Assembly: GCA_036250195.1 (NCBI GenBank) | Contig: JAVHZZ010000017.1 | Span: 2,170,001 to 2,234,000, forward strand | Reading direction: 5' to 3' | Origin: Mixophyes australis | Taxonomy: Eukaryota > Chordata > Amphibia > Anura > Limnodynastidae | DNA: 64,000 nucleotides | Shown here: piece by piece, positions 55,764 through 64,000 of the stretch | Numbering within the stretch: the stretch's first letter is position 1 | Layout: each line of letters opens with the position of its first letter | Made by a program: the position numbers and the translations under genes | The notes under the pieces: model-generated | Told to the model about the DNA's origin: nothing | Database searches by the model: none | The model's input: only the letters and a program-made list of their open reading frames with translations

Positions 55764-56635
55764 AGGCGTTGTTTGAAGCGTCTCTCCCTCTCTTCAAGGG
55801 ATAATTTAGAGCGTCCTACTTGCATTGGTTCGTCCACTGGCAGGATGGGATTTTGGAACTGGGGTGCTAACCGTGGTATGAACCGTTTGCCAAGAGAGCG
55901 TTCCTGCGTGCGCTCTTGGTAGCGCAAATCCACCTTTATGCACATGGAGATGAGGGAATCTAACTCCGCCGGGAGTTCTCTGGAAATTAGCTCATCCTTA
56001 ATCCGGTCAACCAGACCTTGCCAAAAGGTTGCCACCAGTGCTTCGTTATTCCATTTTAACTCGGAAGCCAGGGTCCGAAATTGAACTGCGTATTGCCCCA
56101 CGGACAAGTCACCTTGGCGGAGGTTTAACAAGCTAGTAGCTGCAGAAGCAACTCTTCCGGGATCATCGAAGACTTTTCTGAAAGCTTCAATGAAGGAGTT
56201 GGAGCTATTAAGAAGTGGACCCCCTTGTTCCCATAAAGGTGAGGCCCAGGCAAGGGCTTGACCACTGAGGAGGGAGATGAGAAAGGCTACTTTGGTGCGT
56301 TCTGAAGAAAAGGCCCCTGGGTTGCACTCAAATTGAATGGCACATTGGTTCAGAAAGCCCCTGCACTTCTTGGGATCACCGTCAAACTTTTCGGGTGTCG
56401 GGATGCGTAAACCGGAGGCCGCTGTAGAGACCGTAACCACACTGGATGCTGTGGATGCAGAAGAGGTTATGGCTGGTGTAGCGGGTGAAGCATTCTGAAA
56501 TGTATCGAAGCGGGTAGCAATCCCTTGGACACATTGTAGGAGATGCGCTTGGGCTGCTTCTTGTTGCTCCACTCGTTGAGCCAAATGCAGGAGTAGGTCT
56601 CGAGCAGACGGTTCACCAGACCCCTCCGTTGTCAT
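55691..56635 (-). CDS. gag: Gypsy chromovirus Gag
   Basis: 314 codons from ATG 56635, 14 bases inside the 5' LTR (56649). Same plan as the Gag at 14715: RVEQQEAAQAHLLQCVQ, KFDGDPKKCRGFLNQC, QALAWASPLWEQ, VGQYAVQFRTLASELKW, and one CCHC knuckle CLYCGDPGHLLRVC. Overlaps pol by about 70 bp, as expected for -1 frameshifting. Confidence 0.95.
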   Translation of the reverse strand: MTTEGSGEPSARDLLLHLAQRVEQQEAAQAHLLQCVQGIATRFDTFQNASPATPAITSSASTASSVVTVSTAASGLRIPTPEKFDGDPKKCRGFLNQCAIQFECNPGAFSSERTKVAFLISLLSGQALAWASPLWEQGGPLLNSSNSFIEAFRKVFDDPGRVASAATSLLNLRQGDLSVGQYAVQFRTLASELKWNNEALVATFWQGLVDRIKDELISRELPAELDSLISMCIKVDLRYQERTQERSLGKRFIPRLAPQFQNPILPVDEPMQVGRSKLSLEERERRFKQRLCLYCGDPGHLLRVCPKKPGNSSS

Positions 56636-56648
56636 GGCCAGAGTATAC

Positions 56649-57291
56649 TGTCACGACTGATAGTGGGTACCTGCTGTTGTTGGCGCAACTCAGAGGAAGG
56701 CGCGGAGTCTAACGTGCCCCTGGTATTCACCAGGAACCCCCGCAAGGAAGTATGGACTCCGCTGCAGGGACACGCAGGTCGCGGTCCTTCCTAGAGTCCA
56801 CAGCGAGATACAAGGAGGTGTCAGACAGGCCGGGTCAGCAACGTTCAGGTAGAAGAGGTACAAAGGGAAATCCAGAAGAATGGTGAGGCAAGCCGGGTCG
56901 GTAACTTTCAGGGAGAACAGTACAAAGGCAGAATCCAAATAGGGGTGGTCAAACGGTCCGGGTCAAAAGGTCACAAGCAGCACGAGGATAGTCAGGAACG
57001 AATACAGCAACTGGTATACACAAACGCTGGAGGCAGGAAGACCTGATACTCTGGCACTGGTGAGAGGGCAGGAAGAGGTTTAAATACTGTGGTAACCCAA
57101 TCAGAATCAGCGCTGCAGCGCTGTCATACCTGCCGCCGGGAATCCTTCATAGCGTCCCGTTGCCTAGCAACGGGGCGCGTCATCACACCCAGAGGTCGGA
57201 CGGCAGGGGGATCCGGAAGTGATGCGTCTGGTTGCTATGCAACCAGACGCGCTGTCAGCAGACAGGCGGCCGTGCGGAACGGCGCCTGACA
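56649..57291 (-). mobile_element. Minus-strand gypsy, 5' LTR (643 bp)
   Basis: Copy of 51768-52410. On the minus strand this is the 5' LTR, next to gag. It contains a short perfect palindrome, TGGTTGCTATGCAACCA (57229-57245), and CGTTGCCTAGCAACG, both like RFX/X-box sites. Confidence 0.95.
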
Positions 57292-58150
57292 TTCTCCCTC
57301 TGCAGGTTCGGCTGGTTGTGTGACATCAGGTCAGAGGTCTGGGCGTGCTTCTTATGCGGAAGCCGCATCTACGGCCATGGTGGGCCCGTCATCACGTGTG
57401 GAAGGTGGTAGTCGTGGATCAGTTGGTGAGCATGCCAGTAGGGTGTCTGGTTCTAGCTCTGATTCCAGCTCTTCTACCTCTGGGAGTGAGGTTCCGGCCA
57501 GGTCTGGGAGGGCAGACACAAGATTGATGAAGTTCCTGGAGAGGAAGTTGTGTAGTACCTGCCATAGGGCGGGGTTGGAAGGTGTTGGTTCCAATGAAGG
57601 AAGCAGGATATTGAGGGACGATGTGGTGCGCTGTTCCAATACAGCCGTCAGGGGGATATTAGGGGCCGGGTGCGTGGTAAGATAGGCACAGGTTGTTTTG
57701 TGAATATGTTTGCCATCACTAATAAGGCTACAGATGATTTGGCAGCATCAAGGTCATGCTCTGGCGTGTTGACGAGGCATATCGAGAAAATGTCATACCT
57801 GGTTATTGAAATTGACACTGTTGCAGGGTGTTGTAAGCTTCCAATGGAGAAAGTTGAGGGGTGTGATTGATTCATTTCAGGGTAAGTGTAAGGTGCAGTA
57901 AAAACAGGTGCAGTCACTGCTTGGCCTGCTTTATTTTGCTTGTAGAGTGATACCCATGGGTAGGGTTTTTTGCCAGAAGTTAGAGAGTGCTACGGTTGGG
58001 ATTACAAAAGCAATGCATTTTGTGAGGATATCCAAGGAAATTAGAGATTATATGGCTATGTGGTGCATGTTCTTGGAAAATTTTAAATGAGTTTGAAGCT
58101 GCTTTGTTTCGGCTTGAGTGTTTAAAGGCTTTTTTCATGGCTTTCAGAAA
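57292..58150 (+). pseudogene. Old Ngaro element, gag and RT remnants
   Basis: Gag continues from 51767 as a Ser/Gly-rich frame (SGSSSDSSSSTSGSEVP, then MKFLERKLCSTCHRAG) to a stop near 57683. After degraded sequence, 57908-58087 encodes QSLLGLLYFACRVIPMGRVF then CQKLESATVGITKAMHFVRI, the connection region after the reverse transcriptase palm in DIRS/Ngaro elements. The catalytic palm itself is missing, so there is an internal deletion. Confidence 0.65.
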
Positions 58151-58366
58151 TACAACAGAGGGATTGAATGAGACCGAGGTGATATAAACACTGAGGGGGC
58201 AGGCAGAGGAAAAAGTACAGGCATACCAGGAGTTAACTTATCTGGGTTGTGGTAGAAATCTGAGTTATCCAATCAGTGGAGCCGGAAGGGGAGGGGTTTG
58301 CTTTCCTGAGGAGGCTTATAACATATAGGAAAAGGATGTGACTTCCTCTTGCCGGATAGATTTGTT
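58151..58366 (+). repeat. Ngaro split repeat A1
   Basis: TACAACAGAGGGATTGAATG ... GCCGGATAGATTTGTT; matches 60515-60730 with about four differences. Confidence 0.9.
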
Positions 58367-58653
58367 AAGTGAGTATGGGCTCTCTGCTGTCCTGGTTAGT
58401 ATTGCTACATAAACTGTTTTTTCACTGTGTTTTTTAACTGTGTTATACTGTTTTTGGTATTGCATTTATTGCTGTTATCGTGGTAATTTAAGTTGTATTT
58501 TCAGTGTTCTTTTCTTTTCACATTTTTTCCCAATCCATTCTCCTCCTTGTTTTCTCCACCTTATCTTTTTCCCTTAGTTCTTGTCCCTGCCTCCCCCGCT
58601 TTCCCCTCTCTCTTTTTCTTGTTTGTTTTTTGTTACCTTTTCCATCCCCCATT

Positions 58654-58851
58654 ATGCTCCGGGCCAAGAGAGTTAGGGTTCCACCCCACCGCCTCCCTGA
58701 GGCTTGTTCCCCCCCCTCGGCCCTTAGTAAGCAGCGAGCCCAGATCCGGGCCTCGCCGACGGGTGTTTCCTCTTCCCCCCTCTCGGGTAGTGGGGTGGGT
58801 GTCCCCGGCGGTTCCGCGGCGGCTAGAAAAGTTTCTGCGCATGCGCGATGA
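58654..58851 (+). pseudogene. Ngaro gag start, truncated
   Basis: Frame from ATG 58654: MLRAKRVRVPPHRLPEACSP, Ser/Gly/Pro-rich, stop at 58851. The following YR fragment is in another frame, so gag, reverse transcriptase and RNase H have been deleted between. Confidence 0.5.
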
Positions 58852-58934
58852 CGCGCACGCACGCGCATGTGCGTCAGTCCATCCCGATTCCGGCGGCCAT
58901 GTTAGATGCGGGCGCTCCAGGAGCGCCCGTGGAT

Positions 58935-59233
58935 GCCCCTGCAGCCCAGTAGAATTGACAAGGTTGTATAGGGATATGTCTCCTGCTCCCGGTGGTTATT
59001 GGCTTAGACATAGTAATGGTTTTCCCCTTACAAAGTTTCAATTTTCAGCGGTATTCAAAATATGCGTGGTTAAGCTTGGTTTGAGTGCAGCGGACTATGG
59101 AACGCATTCCTTTAGGATAGGGGCAGCTACGGTAGCGGCAGAAGAAGGTGTGTCTGAGCAGAGCATTATGGCTTTGGGTAGATGGAAGTCTAAGTGTTTT
59201 AAGCGGTATGTCAGGCCAGCTGTGGCGCTCTAG
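58935..59233 (+). pseudogene. Ngaro tyrosine recombinase, C-terminal part
   Basis: LTRLYRDMSPAPGGYWLRHS, then YGTHSFRIGAATVAAEEGV (H-x-x-R), then ALGRWKSKCFKRYVRP with the nucleophile Tyr. The N-terminal half with the first catalytic Arg is missing. Confidence 0.88.
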
Positions 59234-59520
59234 CCTTAGACAGGGCTATGTAATAAGGCTGACCTATGACGTTGCGTTGCTTACCTTGTTGAAAGGGAGC
59301 GCGGAGGGTTTTGCCATTTCTTTTCTCCGGGGGCCTGATTGGCGGTGGCACCCCGGGGTTTCCGGTTTTACCTCCGCATGGGTCACCCTGCGTTATGCGC
59401 GAATGTGGCATTTTTTTGTTTTCAGTATTATTTATGTTTTACGTTTTGCCATTTAATTTACTACTAATAAATTACTCCATGTTGCAGGTGTACGTCAGGA
59501 TGGGAGGAGTATTTGACTGG

Positions 59521-60063
59521 TAGGCCATTCATTTGTTTTTTGGGACGGTAAGAGCGGCCCTGCTCATGATGTGAGCAAATTTTCCAGGGCGGAGTCAATA
59601 AGATGGATAGGTGTTAGGGGTATGCGTTGGGCATCTCTGTTGAAGATACTAAAAGACACCGAGAGTAGGTTTGGGCGCCCTTTAGAACTTGTAATTCACC
59701 TTGGGGGGAATGACCTGGGTAAGTGGTCCAGTTTAGAGCTCATTGAACATATAAGATCTGATGTCGGGGCCATTAAGTTACATTGGCCAACAGTTCACCT
59801 TACATGGTCCGATATTATCCCTAGGCGCAATTGGAGAGGGGCGGATAAACCAGCACGGATTGAGAAAACGGATTGAGAAAGCTTGTGGGAAGGTAAATAG
59901 GGCGGTTCGGAAGATCTTTCAGGAAGTAGGTGGTGGCTACATTAGTTATCCGTCCATAAGGGCTGTGTTGACGCAGTACTATAGGCCCGATGGTGTACAT
60001 TTGTCTGATTTGGGTATGGCATACTTTATAGAGCAGATATTTGGTTTTCTTGTTTGGCTATGA
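59521..60063 (+). pseudogene. Ngaro SGNH-type hydrolase, one frameshift
   Basis: LVGHSFVFWDGKSGPAHD (block I GHS), LVIHLGGNDLGKWSS (GxND block), TWSDIIPRRNW, then, after a frame change near 59865, YRPDGVHLSDLGMAYFIEQI (DxxH block). This order fits the SGNH esterase-like domain found after the recombinase in vertebrate Ngaro elements. Its role in the element is not established. Confidence 0.8.
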
Positions 60064-60116
60064 GAGGTCGGTTGGTGGCGGGCTGCGGTTCCTGGTGGGA
60101 AACCTTAGCTGTAGCA

Positions 60117-60513
60117 GTAAGCAGCCCAATCAGCGGCCATTTTGTTACATTGAAGGCGTAGTAGGCACTCTCCTCTTAAAGGGATTGGGCAATTAGCAGA
60201 ATAGCCCTTCGGGGTTAAGGGGCTCCGCTTAGGCGGGCGGGCCTCAGCTAATATGCCAAATGGGGGAGTTTGGCATTTTACGCCTAGTCGAGTCCAAATT
60301 AGTTTGGACGGAATTTACAACTAGTAGGTGTGGCCTGGATGCTGATTGGTCTGTTTATGTTGGCCACCAATTTTTCCCCAGCAGGTTTCGCCTATAATAA
60401 ATTCCTGACCTTTCAAACGCCAATTCAAGTCTCTGTGTCGTTATTTTAGTTGTTAAGTTAACTCTGGTAAAGGTTAAAGATGGTATAGAAGTTTGTCCAC
60501 CATAAGCGGTTTA
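60117..60513 (+). repeat. Ngaro split repeat B1
   Basis: GTAAGCAGCCCAATCAGCGG ... CCATAAGCGGTTTA; matches 60789-61185. Ends one base before A2. Confidence 0.9.
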
Positions 60514-60514
60514 A

Positions 60515-60730
60515 TACAACAGAGGGATTGAATGAGACCGAGGTGATATAAACGCTGAAGGGGCAGGCAGAGGAAAAAGTACAGGCATACCAGGAGTTAA
60601 CTTATCTGGGTTGTGGTAGAAATCTGAGTTATCCAATCAGTGGAGCCGGAAGGGGAGGGGTTTGCTTTCCTGAGAAGGCTTATAACATATAGGAAAAGGA
60701 TGTGACTTCCTCTTGCCGGATAGATTTGTT
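60515..60730 (+). repeat. Ngaro split repeat A2
   Basis: Second copy of A1, lying between B1 and B2. Confidence 0.9.
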
Positions 60731-60788
60731 TCCCACCCACCCATCCCATATTGTGGTATTGATATTGGACTTGTGTTTACAAGTGGCG

Positions 60789-61185
60789 GTAAGCAGCCCA
60801 ATCAGCGGCCATTTTGTTACATTGAAGGCGTAGTAGGCACTCTCCTCTTAAAGGGATTGGGCAATTAGCAGAATAGCTCTTCGGGGTTAAGGGGCTCCGC
60901 TTAGGTGGGCGGGCCTCAGCTAATATGCCAAATGGGGGAGTTTGGCATTTTACGCCTAGTCGAATCCAAATTAGTTTGGACGGAATTTACAACTAGTAGG
61001 TGTGGCCTGGATGCTGATTGGTCTGTTTATGTTGGCCACCAATTTTTCCCCAGCAGGTTTCGCCTATAATAAATTCCTGACCTTTCAAACGCCAATTCAA
61101 GTCTCTGTGTCGTTATTTTAGTTGTTAAGTTAACTCTGGTAAAGGTTAAAGATGGTATAGAAGGTTGTCCACCATAAGCGGTTTA
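60789..61185 (+). repeat. Ngaro split repeat B2 and right end
   Basis: Second copy of B1; four or so substitutions. The older Ngaro copy resumes at 61186 (CAGGTGAGTTG). Confidence 0.9.
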
Positions 61186-62110
61186 CAGGTGAGTTGTTAG
61201 CTTCATCTAGATCGGCAATCGGTTCAGGGTTACTTCACAGAAATGTTGTGGTTAAGAATGATAACATAGCTTGTAAGATCCATAGATCGAAGACTGATCC
61301 TTTGGGTAGGGGGCGGTGGATTACCTAGCATCGTAATCAGGATATTGCAGTTTGCCCGCTTGAGTTTACAAGATTGTATAGAGATATGTCCCCTGCTCCT
61401 GGTGGTAATTGGCTTAGGCACCATGATAGGTACCCCCTTACGAAGGTCCAGTTTTCCGCGGTCTTTAAGAATTGTATTGCTAAACTTGGATTGGATACAG
61501 CAGACTATGGGACTCATTCTTTTAGAATAGGAGCGGCTACAGTAGCGGCGGAGGAGGGTGTGTCGGAACAGAGTATCGTGGCTTCGGGTAGGTGAAGGTC
61601 TAAGTGTTTCAAACAGTATGTTAGGCCAGCTGTTGCGCTTTAGGCTTAATAATGCAATGTGGTAAGGCTGACCCATGACATGCGTTGCTTGTCTTGTTAA
61701 AAGGAGGCGTGGAGGGATTTGCCATTTCTTTTCCCCGGGGGCCTGATTGGCTTGTGGCACTCCGGGGTTTCCGGTTTTACCTCCGCATGGGTCACCCTGC
61801 GTTGCACGCAAATATATAGTAGTGTCTTTCTCTAATACCATGTATTATGTCTTGAAATTTGTTTTATGTGCATTTTACTCCATGTTGCAGGTTCACGGCA
61901 GGATGGGAAGCATTTTTGGCTGGTCGGCCATTCATTTGTTTTTTGGGCCGGTAAGAGTGGTCCTGCTCATGATTTGAGCAAATTTCCCCGGGCAGATTCA
62001 GTTAGATGGTTAGGTTTTAGGGGTTTACGTTGGGCGACGCTATTAAAGATTCTAAGGGATAGCGAGATAAAGTTTGGGTGCCCTTCAGTGCTTATAATCA
62101 ACACTCTAGA
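61186..62110 (+). pseudogene. Old Ngaro element, recombinase and hydrolase part
   Basis: GELLASSRSAIGSGLLHRNV, then KIHRSKTDPLGRGRWIT, then the same recombinase end as the inner copy (YGTHSFRIGAATVAAEEGV, but a stop after SIVASGR). From 61890: WLVGHSFVFWAGKSGPAHDL, then SVRWLGFRGLRWATLLKILR. Sequence breaks off at about 62110, before the GGND block. The GEL...R region supplies the first catalytic Arg area that the inner copy lacks. Confidence 0.8.
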
Positions 62111-62640
62111 CACCCAACCACCATGGCATTACTAGTGTTCTGTATTTAATAAATAGGCCTCTTTACCCCAAATTAATAGCATTCTCAGCATTAACAGTTA
62201 AACAAACCCAACCCCCCCCACCCAACCAGTCCAAAACAATAAATTAGTACACATTTAATAATTAGGATATTTTACCCCAACCAGCCCGGCATTAAATTAA
62301 TATACTTAAATACTTAAATAAATACTTAAATTTAATAAATAAGCCTCCTACCCCCCAAACAGCCCCAACCTTAAATTAATAGCTCCCATGTTTAATAATT
62401 AGGCCTCCTCCCCCCTAAAAACCCCAACAGTATATTCTTAGTGTTTATGTTTAATAAATAAACTTCCTTCCTCCCAACCTTCCCCAACATTAGATTAATA
62501 ACATTCCGATTTGATTTTTAAATCAATTTCACCCCCACCAGCCCAAAAATTAAATTAATAGCATTTACATTTAATTAAAGGTCTATTTCACCCAACCAGC
62601 CTCAATATCAAGTTCATAACGTAATATTTTCCACCATATT
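62111..62640. repeat. Degenerate tandem repeat, period about 60-65 bp
   Basis: TTTAATAAATAGGCCTCCT, CCCCAACCAGCCC and TTAAATTAATAGCATT follow each other about eight times with much variation. AT-rich with C-rich blocks; no coding function. Confidence 0.75.
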
Positions 62641-62859
62641 TAATTGCAGATGTGCTGGAAACAACATACTCTGCATTGCTGGGGAATGGGGTATTTTCTG
62701 TGGTAAAGAGCTGGCTAAGTCCTGATGATCTAGCAGCTTCAACCTTTTCTTTTGGGCTGGAAAATGTTGTTGCAGCTCTTGTTGTCTAGTAGCTTGGGTC
62801 TTTTCCTCTAGACTGCCACTCCTGTAGCATGTAGTCTGACAGCTTGACTCTGGGTAATG

Positions 62860-63310
62860 GGGATGACAAAAACCTGTCCACATCCCATGACCAAGATCGT
62901 TTCCCAGGAGCACATCTCACATTTATTTGCCAGCTCCCCAATCGAGACGTACCCTCACCGTGGGCACTTCGAGTCTATCTGGAACTGTGACTTTGGCAGT
63001 CTAGCCTGGCAATGCTGCAGCAGGTTCAGCAAGGATGGGGGGCTCACCACAGTGATTGAGGTCCCTGAGACTCTCAGGCCTTCTCCCTGCAATGGTCCAA
63101 CTTGGGTGCTTCCACCTCTTTTTGGGTGTCTTTTTGGCCTCTTCACTGGGTCACTTTTCTCTGTGACATACGCCACTGGACTTTCTGGGGCAAGAACAAT
63201 CTTTTTAGGCCCACCTCCCTTAGTCGGGTATGCAAGTCAGCCTGTGGGACAGTCTGGCCTTAGGTGACCGGTTTTCCCACAGCCATAACACTTCCTATCC
63301 AGTCTAGTCT
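62860..63310 (-). pseudogene. Retroelement gag remnant with zinc knuckle
   Basis: On the minus strand DRKCYGCGKTGHLRPDCPTG is a canonical CCHC knuckle (63249-63300), followed after a stop by LAYPTKGGGPKKIVLAPESP and a Pro/Lys-rich linker (VKRPKRHPKRGG). Looks like the end of a gypsy-type gag. Protease and RT are not seen downstream. Confidence 0.65.
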
Positions 63311-63371
63311 GATGACTTCCAGGAACAGGGTGGAATTGCAGCTAGCTACAAGCACCTGGGTTAGTGGCTAC

Positions 63372-63900
63372 TGTTAGGATCTGCCTCATGATGCTGCTTT
63401 AGCTCCTGCCTCTGGGACTATATTTATTATTATATTGACCCTGCAGTACCTGTGAACCACCAGAGGTGCTGTTATTCTGCCTTCTCTTCTCACTATCAGG
63501 GACTACTAGCTGCACTATGTTAATCATTCGCACCTGATTGTCTCCTATATATGCCTGCCTCTCCCAGTTTCCTTTGCTGGTCATTAATGTTTCTGTGCCT
63601 GTAATGTTTATTTACCCTTGGACTAACTGCCTTGCTTTTTCTCTTTTCCTGTGGAAATCCTTGCTTAGCCAGTTTCTGCTTTTCTGTAAGCATTTAGCAT
63701 TCATCTCTATCTTGTCACTTGGAGGTAAACCTGATATTTGCCTTATACCTGGAAGTCTGTTTATTCACTGATCTGGCCTGTGTTTAACTTGCATCACATG
63801 GACTGTGTTTTCCACTACATTAAACAGTTTAATACTTTCAATATATTTCTGGCTCCGTGGCTTTAATTACAAGGACCTAGTTTGTGGAACAGGATTGTAA
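63372..63900 (+). mobile_element. Possible LTR
   Basis: Begins TGTTAGGATCTGCCTC, contains ATATATGCCTGCCTCTCCCA (promoter-like) and ATTAAACAGTTTAATACTTT (polyadenylation-like), and ends near GGAACAGGATTGTAAC. No second copy lies in the window, so a solo LTR or the start of an element running off the end cannot be told apart. Confidence 0.35.
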
Positions 63901-64000
63901 CTACTTGCTTGGCGGAGTGATCAACAGCAGAGAGATGTTCTTCAATTCATAAAATTCTTTGGTGTTGGCTGCTAGACTGGCGCTTCTGCCAGGGTGGCCA

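Larger units (their letters stand above)
58151..61185 (+). mobile_element. Ngaro-type retrotransposon with split direct repeats
   Basis: Order A1 (58151-58366), internal part, B1 (60117-60513), A2 (60515-60730), B2 (60789-61185). The A copies are 216 bp each and the B copies 397 bp each, with only a few substitutions. This A1-ORFs-B1-A2-B2 layout is diagnostic of Ngaro tyrosine-recombinase retrotransposons. The inside is internally deleted: a short gag start, then the recombinase C-terminus and a hydrolase. It is inserted in the older related copy. Confidence 0.88.

Noticed and set aside
58493..58930. N-terminal part of the 246-codon frame as a real protein start
   Set aside because: Phe/Pro-rich start is out-of-frame 5' sequence; only the part from about 58935 matches the tyrosine recombinase.
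62614..62913. 99-codon minus-strand frame
   Set aside because: No domain and low-complexity Gln/Leu content; next to a decayed gag and repeat array.

Overview
The window looks like nuclear DNA of a frog or toad (anuran amphibian); the species cannot be named from sequence alone. The reasons are two zinc-finger genes built from anuran-style modules (an ILELT...LVTGEV module, a KRAB-like box, DGSSNRNTPER and ETYVRGDQQCKEEEI exons, then C2H2 fingers) and a repeat landscape of DIRS, Ngaro, Penelope-like, Tx1-type L1, Ty3/gypsy chromovirus, Tc1, hAT and frog-type MITE copies. No rRNA, tRNA or CRISPR array was seen. Layout, left: bases 1-2227 are the 3' part of a hAT transposon. A plus-strand zinc-finger gene remnant follows (module exon 3394-3558, damaged KRAB exon at 3638, finger exon 7121-7953), with a huge 52-bp minisatellite (3685-6236) at its KRAB exon. 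Then come a dead Tc1 element (about 8085-9312) and a Penelope-like remnant. That remnant is split by a very young, apparently complete gypsy element with 2008-bp LTRs (12694-20965). A DIRS element on the minus strand (21247-25680) follows. Middle: a minus-strand zinc-finger gene runs from 31388 to 26470 (seven phase-compatible exons, plus a likely 5'UTR exon ending at 34214). It is an inverted paralogue of the left gene, even in intron sequence. Its introns and flanks carry L1 pieces and MITEs. A CG-bearing stretch (34215-34560) lies between oppositely facing exon-like segments and may be a bidirectional promoter. Right-middle: an 872-bp segment containing CCAAT, CRE-like and inverted-CCAAT motifs and an exon-like splice donor is repeated 2.5 times (39265-41436). 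Downstream on the same strand is the most interesting object here, an unrecognised gene of at least eight exons (43942-50772). Five successive exons are tandemly duplicated mini-exons of 60, 60, 60, 60 and 57 bp, all phase 0, each inside a copied intron. They encode variants of a 19-20 residue Ser/Pro-rich unit. The predicted protein is about 276 residues and ends in a Cys cluster and a basic tail. Right: an old Ngaro retrotransposon (about 51510-62110) was broken twice, by a minus-strand gypsy chromovirus (51768-57291, target duplication TTCTC, reverse transcriptase active site YLDN instead of YLDD) and by a second, internally deleted Ngaro copy with the diagnostic split direct repeats A1-B1-A2-B2 (58151-61185). 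The end of the window holds a degenerate tandem repeat, a retroelement gag remnant on the minus strand, and a possible LTR. The genes do not form an operon or pathway. The host content is two related zinc-finger loci and one novel mini-exon gene in a transposon-dominated region.
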